Translations under genes and position numbers: made by a program
In this document: positions 56,608-64,000 of the stretch, one piece after another
How positions within the stretch are numbered: position 1 is the first letter of the stretch
Layout: every line of letters begins with the position of its first letter
Notes under the pieces: model-generated
The model's database searches: none
Told to the model about the DNA's origin: nothing
The model's input: the letters and a program-made list of their open reading frames with translations, nothing else
Source: Hyperoplus lanceolatus
Lineage: Eukaryota > Chordata > Actinopteri > Uranoscopiformes > Ammodytidae
Length of the DNA stretch: 64,000 bases
Direction of reading: 5' to 3'
NCBI GenBank assembly: GCA_026929865.2
Contig: CM049413.1
Span: 18,628,001-18,692,000, forward strand

Positions 56608-56861
56608 GCAGCCCTGTCGGACCAGTTGCTACAGTTCAGTTGGTCCACCAACGCAGTCTCAGTGCACAGCAGCAGTGAACAGCAGCATGCAGACCCATAC
56701 CTGCCACATGAGTACCAGCAGCCAGCCACGCTTACATACGCAGAAGTTGCAAGAGAACGGCAGGATTATGATAACATGCACCAGCAGCCGGCCACTTATG
56801 CAGAAGTTGCAAGACTATGGCAGAATCAAGATAATCGCCCCCTCCGTCGACACACATCCCA
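56608..56861 (+). CDS. Exon-like segment with PATYAEVAR repeats (right copy)
   Basis: Immediately after the transposon an open frame runs to a strong donor CAG|GTAAGA (GT at 56862). It contains DPYLPHEYQQPATLTYAEVA and a second QQPATYAEVARLWQNQDN, i.e. a 20-residue repeat, and ends LRRHTSQ. Gln-rich and acidic/basic mixed; no domain recognised. No acceptor or ATG is visible on its left because the transposon begins there. It may be the 5' part of the Helitron-type gene whose helicase pieces lie 1.7 kb downstream, or a host exon. Confidence 0.35.
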
Positions 56862-58600
56862 GGTAAGACGTTCTGACATGTCGCGGTGTGATAGCCTATT
56901 GATATCCCCACCACCCCCTGCTGACCAAAACTGTTTTAGTTGTTTCTAATGTGTTATGTGTAGGCTATGTGTGACTGCAGACTAGGCTACTGCTGCCTGT
57001 CTTGGCCAAGCAAAATAGATTTGAATCTCAATGATGTAGCCTATTTTTCAGGTTTAATAGAGGTTTTAAAAATCTTAAACTCTTACATCAGGTAGCCTAC
57101 TTACAATCCGCCATCTTGCCCTCGCACCCCCTTTCTCCCTCTCCCACGCACACACACATACACACACACACCCATGCTTTAATTCACTGTAGTTAGGTTG
57201 CTGCCTTAGCTGTTGGGACACTTACTATTTTTTCTTGTTGATGTGTATGCTACACAATGTGTTTCTGTAAACGAACACAAATTTTCAGTTTCAGAAAAAG
57301 CCGTTTTTTATTATTATTTTCAACTAACCCAAAATGTCATTTTATCATGTACTCAAATGCTCACTATAAGACGAAAATGATTATGCTTGCTTCATAAAGT
57401 TATAGTTATTAACCAAAATGGTATATGTTGTAACATTATAGGCAAAATGTTATTATATTATGCGCTCAGCAATAGCATTTGGGTTGGACGGGTGTTGGGG
57501 ATCAATATTAAATCAACTCTTTTATTTCAGTAAAACTCTTAGTTCAGTCCATCCCCATTACATTAAAACCATTTGAATAAATGTCCCTTAATACAAAAAC
57601 ATTTTGCACTTGAAATTATAATTATTGTGAGGAGGGGTGCAAAGTCATAAGCCATGCAAAAGGTGACATGACATCTGTTACCTAAACACCTGTGGGTGGT
57701 CTGGGGTTATCTCCATCAGAAGATTTTTTTTTTGTGATTTTTTTTTATGTAACAGAAGCCATTTTGGTGTATTTTTTTTTTGAAGAGACTAAAGGAAAAG
57801 ACAACATTTATCTCAGTTCAGATGAGTACTAAAATGAGCAAAACAAGTTAGTCAGCCATAAAAGGTGTGTGGTTATTTACCAAGAAAAATGGTAACAAAC
57901 TGCTCCGAAAATTGTGAAATGGCAAAAACCAGCTTGTTGATAAAAACATTTTTAGAAAACGAGTGAGGGAAAACAGGCATCAATAATTACATGGAGCCTC
58001 AACTTAATCACGCCAAAGTCTCTTACAATAAACTATTAAGATTGTGGCAAAAAGGATTTAATATAATAATATTATTTGGAGAGGAAAAAAAGTCAACCTC
58101 CCTGCAGAGGCTCTGACTGACTGATGTCACCGCCCCTCAAAGACAAATGCAGGATCTGATTGGCCAAATGACCGTCAACGCACATATGATAGGAGTTACC
58201 ATCTGTCACTCATAGTCAGTCACTATGGTCACTCCGCAGTCCGCACACAAAAAAACACACACACACACACACAGCCTCTCTTCAGTCTTTGCCTATTACG
58301 TGCATGCATAGTTAATGGCACCGTATGGTGATGCTGGTGACGGTCAGGATTTATCGAAGCTATATATAAAAACAAAATAGTTTGGCAGTTATAAATTGCG
58401 TGAGAAATGCAAGGTGTGGCGTGGAGTGTGTGAATTGCCTGAAATGCGTGTGTCTCACTCTCATTGTGTGAGAGTTGAGAACCCAGGAAGTTCTTTACTT
58501 TGCCTACATTGTGTCTGACAAGTTCATCTCTCTCTCTAACACACACACAAACATCCAACATCTCTTTCTTTTTGATTCTAACTTCTACACATTGCTGTTC
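56862..58600. other. Putative intron, nothing else recognised
   Basis: Contains poly-T stretches (57725-57780), short CA tracts (57150, 58255-58274) and CCGCCATCTTGCC at about 57110, a YY1-type site. Confidence 0.35.
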
Positions 58601-58601
58601 C

Positions 58602-59036
58602 TAGCCACTCTGCTGCCAAACACAAAGCTACGCTTGAAGCTGCTCTTCTTCCCTACTGCTGTCATGCCACTAACATGGTAAGTATTATTCTAGGTTATTA
58701 TTACACCTGACTATTCCATTTATTAACAATTGTGAACATCCCCCTATGAGCGGGCCCAGGAGTTCCTGTTCACTGTGGTCCAGAGGCGCTTCCCCCTTCG
58801 CCTGGCATTTGCTGTCACAATCAATAAAGGTGAGATACAATCCATCTTGCATTACATCATTACATTTTCACATTGCACTTTCTTTTGACTGGTTAGTACC
58901 TGACCCTTTGTCTTCTGCAGGACAAGAGGAAAAGAGAGTTGGTGTGTTCCTGCCCCACAGTGTTAGGACACGGCCGGCTGTACACTGACTTCAGAAAATC
59001 ACCAACAGGTGTGAGTGTGACTGTGGGAGACAATTG
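58602..59036 (+). pseudogene. Helitron/Pif1-type helicase C-terminal pieces with intron-like gaps
   Basis: Three open blocks with splice-like ends. Block 1 (58603-58678) follows TTCCTAG and ends before GTAAGT; it has LLPNTKLRLK, reminiscent of LPPHxLxLK. Block 2 (about 58750-58830) gives VQRRFPLRLAFAVTINK and stops at a donor GTGAGA. Block 3 starts after TTCTGCAG (58920) with GQEEKRVGVFLPHSV. With a 1-2 base frame change it then reads GHGRLYTDF and SPTGVSVTV. RRxFPxRLAFAxTINKxQGQ and GHGQLYxALSR are helicase motifs V-VI of Helitron and Pif1 proteins. A Rep domain is not seen. The frame change makes this a relic unless splicing differs. Confidence 0.6.
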
Positions 59037-59224
59037 AGATATTCTGATTGACAACATTGCTGTTTTACATCTATGTTGTATTAATAAATAAGCCAAAACA
59101 TAACAAACCTTGCAGTTGTTGAGATCCTTTACAACGCCCTCATTAACCCTACCAAACCATCAAACTCCCCCTCTGCCACATAAAGTGCACACCACAAGTG
59201 ATGACACACTCAAACGTCATAAAT

Positions 59225-59250
59225 CCTTGCCCACTCCTATATGGGCAAGG
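59225..59250. repeat. 9-bp hairpin downstream of the helicase relic
   Basis: CCTTGCCCA, 8-nt loop, TGGGCAAGG. A CTAG lies 18 bp further (59269-59272). Helitrons end in a hairpin shortly before CTRR, so this may be the 3' terminus, but the spacing is long and the following base is A, not T. Confidence 0.45.
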
Positions 59251-59272
59251 AATTAAGCTCTCGACCGACTAG

Positions 59273-61660
59273 AGGTTGAGCGCGCGCAACACACGCAGAA
59301 ACTCTAGTCAGTATAATTTGCAACTGTCCCATTTATAATGAAAAAGGCTTTCAAATGTTTGATACAACCTTCAAGGGAATGGTCACGTGACATAGGCATC
59401 TAAAGGCATTGGTAAGCTACTTATCTGACCTTGTTTCCTCTTCCTTATGCTATTGGTGCTGAAAACCACTTTCAGCATGTTAGCCTTCAGGCTAATACAT
59501 AGTTTTACCCTGATATGTCCTAGCTGCAGAAATATCTGATCATAGGAATATTAAGCAAAATCTAAAAGACACAACAAACCTTATTTAATTTAACCATTTC
59601 ACAGTAAACCATAACCAGAGATAGACAGATACCAGAACAATATAATAACAGATCTCACAGTCAGTGGTAGTCTGCAGGAAATAGAGAGGACTGAGTGATG
59701 GCTTGGCTGACTCTGTTAGCCACATGACCCCCGTTTGTCAAGTTCAAGGTGGTAGTCTCTCTTAAGTGATTAGCTGTTAGGCTTACTGAGAGCTCAAAGT
59801 AGTTACAGAGTGGCTAGGTTAGCTAGGATAGGATTTAACAAGGACCCACCAGAGAGAAACTGTATTGTCGACAACATAAAATACTAATCGTTTCACATGT
59901 CAATAAAGGAAATTAACCATACCGATTGCAGAGCATTTGATCAAAGCAATATTTGGGGAATAATGATGGGTTTGACCTAGCATTTTGATGAATGCAACGA
60001 TTAAGCCATTACATCACCAACATCATCATTAGAATTATGATCATGGCATCGTGAGACTCTGCTTTTACATCCATCAGGCACACATTCATCCAGCTTATCT
60101 GCAGGTCTCAACAGCCACTTAAAATGTTTGAGCAGGGAAGCCCCTAAGCCTCTATTTGTTTGGTAATTTCATGACTGGCTAACCCTCCTCCTCTCAGGCA
60201 TTTCTCTGACTCAGTTAGAGCCTTCCGTATGTGTGCGTGTGTATGCATCCGTGCTTTTCAAAACATATTACACATCACCTCAATGTATATCCATTTGTTA
60301 CACACTTTCTTCATATCTCTTCTCCTCAGCTCTCTACACAATGTTTATCCCCCATTGTCCATGTGTAAACTCTCTGGGAGGTCACAGTGAGGTGGTTCAG
60401 TATATGCAAGCGGCCTTCATAGTTGTGTAAAAGTCAAACCCCTTTGAAGGCATTAATATTGACAAGGAAAAGAAAGGCATTTTCCTGCTTGGACATAATG
60501 ATCAATGAAGTCAGTTCTACCTGCAAAGTATATGTGAGAACACTCATTCTGAAGGGCATGAAAAGCATTTGCATTTGTCACAGCAGACTAAACTGTGGTG
60601 ACGCCCCCAGGCAAAGTGAAGAAGGGCCTTCTCCAATTGTCAAGTTATTGCATTCTTAAACTGTGTCATGCCATGTCAGGCTCATTTGCATTTCTATTGC
60701 ATCTTCTATTGCGTTCTCAAAGTGTGCGATAGCCCAGGTCACCATGAGAAAGCCCTTACGTCATCCAATCCGTGATGGCATGAATTCAACATGTGGTCAT
60801 TAGAGAAAATGTCTCATCATAATGTTAGCTCATGTGGCTCTTTCAGTTGCTTTACAACTACAGTACATGCATGTTTAAATAGACAGAGGAGTTTTCTTTG
60901 AGGATGTATTTATTTGCGGAACCTGTTTTGCCTCAGGGGCCTGCGTTTATCAAATGGAAAAAGAAGATTCTGAATGTGAAAATCAGAAAAGATGATTCCA
61001 TGAGTAATTTTCATTTAATTGTATGGATGGACAGCATTATATTGTTTGAAGTGCAGAAAGTGTAGGTCCTATAATCAATTTTAACAGGTGTCTGTGAATT
61101 TAATTTCATAAATTGTATCCTGTGGCATTATTCCACTGGTTACCTTTACTTGTAAATGATCCAAATAAGGAATGGAAGAAACCGTCGGCACAAGTACAGG
61201 TAAGGACACTGGACAATGTTGTTAATGTTTAATGCTGCAATATTTAACTGTAAAAAGAAAAACTAATATGAACCAGCTCACCTGGATCTCTGCCTGTTTT
61301 GTAGTGATGTTCACTTAATTCACAGTGTAGTCCCAGTCAAGACTAAAATCTGTACAACTCCAGTAATAATAAAACAAGCTATCATTCAGTTTTAACAGAG
61401 CCTTTTTCAGCAGAAAAAATCTCCCGCTGATCGTTTAGGCAAGTGTCACAGCCGCCCTAAAACTCAAACTCCATCTAATTCAGCAGAAATGTGGACTGAT
61501 TCTAAAATAATTTATGCAGTCAGAGTTTGCCCAGTTCAAGACAAAAATTGCAAGTGAAAGGTGTGTCTTTTGTCGACCTCAAGTCCTTTTCTAGCCTAAA
61601 ACGATTGACCAAAAAAACTTCCCAGACAGGATCATGGTTAAAAGAAAGATGTACAGCCTC
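59273..61660. other. Non-coding DNA
   Basis: Nothing recognised; frames at 60233-60659 lack support. Confidence 0.4.
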
Positions 61661-61679
61661 ATGGAATCATTTGCAGTGT

Positions 61680-62180
61680 CTCTGCCTAGCTCTACCTCTA
61701 GTTATTTTGTCTGTACACTTGCTTCCTGTCAGTCAAGGAATTGATTTAAAAAAAACTGCAGTTGGTTTATAATTCATTACCATATGGTTTTGGGCCAAAA
61801 TTCTGATCTGCAGCTATGAACCATCCAGAGCTCTCAGGTCGTCTGGGTCAGGTCTACTTTTAGGCCCCAGAGTTGAGACTAAACATGGAGAAGCTGCTTT
61901 CAGTTTTCTATGCACCAAATATTTGTAACAAACTTCCAGAAAAAACAAGGTCCTTTACAACTCTCTCAGCTCCTTTACATCATATACAAAGTCATATTTT
62001 TGCCTTCAAACATGTAACTTTGTATTTGCCTGTTTTTGTCTTATAAAAACATTATTTTGTAATGTTTTTCTCATGTCTTATTTCAAATATATTTGTATGC
62101 CTTTGAATTTGAATTGTAACCCCTTTGAATTGCCTTGTATCTGAAATGTGATTTATAAATAAACGTGCCTTACCTTGCCA
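61680..62180 (+). mobile_element. L2-type LINE 3' fragment
   Basis: Near 61720 LLPVSQGIDLK recalls LPVxxRIDFK of L2 C-termini. Around 61810-61850 YEPSRALRSSGS-like sequence, and at about 61900-61960 a decayed FYAPNICNKLPEKTRSF, follow. The 3' end GATTTATAAATAAACGTGCC with a TTACCTTGCC tail closes it at about 62180. Several indels; 5'-truncated. Confidence 0.65.
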
Positions 62181-62329
62181 TGCATGTCACAATATGTGAG
62201 TGAAGACATTACAGCGTTTGCCAAATGCTTAAACACTAAAAGTGGTTGCTATGACCAAAGCATCAGAACGTCTAACATTGTTAACCGTGCCCTTACAAAA
62301 GCACCAACACTACAAACAATATACAGGCT

Positions 62330-62570
62330 TTCCACACAGGAAGAGAAAGAGCAGCAGCAGGGGAAGAGGACGAGGACAAAGAAGGGGAGCAGGCAAAAGA
62401 AGGAGACAAATATGTGATGACATTAGCACCACTTTGGTGGACCATGTAATACATCCTGGCCTTAAAATGAGATAAGCTGGGCAGGGATTCCAGTCAAACC
62501 TGAGTTGCTACTCAGTAACTTCAATAATTAGAACTTTCAGAATGGAAAACAGTTATGTTACAAGTTTCAA
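62330..62570 (+). pseudogene. Degenerate transposase N-terminus (Arg/Gly-rich start plus HTH-like part)
   Basis: The frame has SSSRGRGRGQRRGAGKRRR followed by ISTTLVDHVIHPGLKMR. After a one-base break it reads AGQ, SNL and SVTSIIRTFR. This order (RG-rich leader, then TxVDHVxxHGLxMxEAGxRVQPN and a SIIRTFR helix) is one I recall from an abundant fish Tc1/IS630-like transposase-derived family. No catalytic part is recognisable downstream. Confidence 0.5.
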
Positions 62571-63464
62571 CACTAGACTGTACCAAATAAATTACACTAT
62601 TACATATCGTTCAAAAGCACAGTACAATACATTGCTGTTTTTCTGTAGGTCTATGGGTCTAAAGTACAAAATGATGATGTTTCATTTTCTACAGAACTGC
62701 ACAGGGTGGAAGACAGTGTATGTCCAGAAAACAAATCATGGCAGATCAAATAACCTTTGCAAAAGTCCAGTCAGCATATATACACTCTCCCACATCCTTA
62801 AGAAACACAACAGTTTGCTGAAGCAGCTGTAATAGGGTTCCATTTGAGAGAAACAATGCAAGAGTCAAATTAAATAGTTATTCAAATGGTGCATATGAAT
62901 ATCATTTTGATACTAAAAACAGTTATGAAAAGGGATTGTTAGATTTTGATTCAAGATTTTCATTTTGCCTTTTAAGTTTATCTCCAAGTGATGTGTCCTA
63001 TTCAGCCTATGGTAAAGTTGGGACACAGTGAGCATTCTGCAAGATGTGTGTAAGCATTCTGCAAAAACTGTACATTAAAGCTGCAGTTGATAATTGTAGC
63101 CGTTGGGATCCCAACGGCTGTTTTCCCAACACTTTACCTGCTGTAGCTCCTCCCTCTGAACGACAGCTACGCGCGTTCATGTGAATTCAGTTACATTGAC
63201 AGGAGACAAACACCATGTCCGATTCCGAGGTGATTAAACATTAGTAATGATAACTACATACGTACATATTGAGCATACATTTTAATCACAGACATACCAT
63301 GTATGTTAGCTTAAAATCATTGTAAGTGTGCTGGTAGGCCTAACAAAAGTAGCTGTAACAGCCAGGCAAGATAGCAAACTAATTGTAACAGAGCGGAGAG
63401 GTGTGTGTGTATCGCCTACCATCTATGCTCCTGTTCTGACCGCAGATGGGAGGGGCTGCTCGGG
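62571..63464. other. Non-coding DNA
   Basis: Includes a palindrome GCCGTTGGGATCCCAACGGC at 63101-63120 inside a MITE-like CpG-containing stretch (63075-63240). Nothing else. Confidence 0.4.
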
Positions 63465-63890
63465 CAGTGTTGCCAACTTAGCGATTTTGTCGCTATATTT
63501 AGCTACTTTTCAGCCCCCCTGGCGACTTTTTTTTCAAAACAGCGACAAGCGACAAATCTAGCTTTTTTTCTGGTGTAATTGGTGACTTTTTCGCCGAAGC
63601 AAATATCAATTTTAACGCTTCTCAACGAGCAGCGGGAGCCTCCTGGCCCGTCCCCCGTCACAGAGCACTGACAGACGGCCCAGTCCTCGCGCAGCAGCGA
63701 GCGGGCTGCGTGTCAGTGCTCCCGCTGCTCGTTGAGAAGAGATGATACTTGCTTTGGCGAAAAAAGTCACCAATAACACCAGAAAAAAAGCTAGATTTGT
63801 CGCTTGTTGCTGTTTTGAAAAAAAAAGTCGCCAGGGGGGCTGAAAAGTCACTAAATAAGGCGACAAAATCGCTTTGAGTTGGCAACACTG
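63465..63890. mobile_element. 426-bp fold-back MITE
   Basis: CAGTGTTGCCAACTTAGCGA at the left end returns inverted at the right end (TTGGCAACACTG). Inverted similarity covers about 170-190 bp per arm, including AGCTAGATTTGTCGC words, A/T homopolymers and the GAGCAGCGGGAGC core around a small loop. The frames at 63612-63888 are incidental. CAGTGTTGCC ends suggest hAT, but no 8-bp duplication is seen. Confidence 0.75.
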
Positions 63891-64000
63891 ATCACAGGAC
63901 GAGGGCTATATGGGGCCAGCGGCAGGCAGCCTAGGGGCAGAGCAAGGGGACGAGGTCGCGGTCGGAGAGGTCTTGATGTGATAGGGCAAGAAGATATGGC
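63891..64000 (+). other. Arg/Gly-rich open frame running off the window
   Basis: One frame reads PRGRARGRGRGRRGLDVIGQ up to the window end. It resembles the RG-rich leader at 62340 and could be another copy of that transposase family, or a host RG protein. Too short to call. Confidence 0.25.

Noticed and set aside
1-64000. CRISPR arrays, rRNA, operons, bacterial promoters
   Set aside because: No spaced short repeats of CRISPR type and no prokaryotic features; the window is eukaryotic.

Overview
The window looks like one piece of a ray-finned (teleost) fish chromosome. It is AT-rich and gene-poor, with long CA/GT and TA microsatellites. It carries the usual fish repeat mix: Tc1-like and hAT DNA transposons, L2/CR1/Rex1-type and L1-type LINEs, a tRNA-headed SINE, an LTR-retrotransposon solo LTR, TTAA-flanked elements and a Helitron relic. 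There are no bacterial-type operons, no rRNA and no CRISPR. All family names come from reading translations and termini by eye; no database was searched.

Layout. 1-7 kb: mostly non-coding, with a diverged tandem duplication (about 0.84-1.6 kb) and a solo LTR with a perfect 5-bp target duplication (5361-5901). 7-14 kb: a minus-strand SINE, three phase-compatible exons of a SAMD3-like protein (7947-8102, 8207-8281, 13888-13947), an L1-type LINE 3' fragment and a 970-bp non-autonomous hAT with a perfect 8-bp target duplication. 14-24 kb: a LINE tail, a nearly full-length BED-finger hAT (16413-18933) broken by two frameshifts, and otherwise quiet DNA. 24-31 kb: a TIR element at 24 kb, then two Tc1 elements set in TA microsatellite. 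The first is a fold-back made of two 3' halves; the second is complete, with an intact DD34E transposase. 31-39 kb: a perfect hairpin, two MITEs and very long GT/CA tracts.

39-42.5 kb is the most gene-like stretch. A promoter-like block (CArG box, inverted CCAAT, TATA) precedes an 80-codon, three-exon reading frame ending at an AATAAA. A convergent minus-strand transcript model encodes a 35-residue peptide. A 65-bp, 64/65-identical inverted repeat links the two models, and a second copy of the hAT MITE sits in the first intron.

44-59 kb is a transposon nest. A LINE at 45.2-47.2 kb is split by a 929-bp element whose removal, leaving one TA, restores the reading frame. A TTAA element lies at 49.8-50.8 kb. 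A DNA transposon (51433-56605) contains a retroelement tail, which in turn contains a 5'-truncated L2. The host sequence on the two sides of that transposon is duplicated, and the homology starts exactly at the transposon boundary. Helitron-type helicase pieces split by intron-like gaps follow at 58.6-59.03 kb, with a hairpin just beyond. 59-64 kb holds an L2 tail, a degenerate transposase and a 426-bp fold-back element.

No multi-gene pathway is visible. The story of the window is layered transposition plus a few small host or domesticated exons. The best candidates for something undescribed are the fold-back Tc1, the transposon flanked by a ~260-bp duplication, and the paired mini-genes at 39-42 kb.
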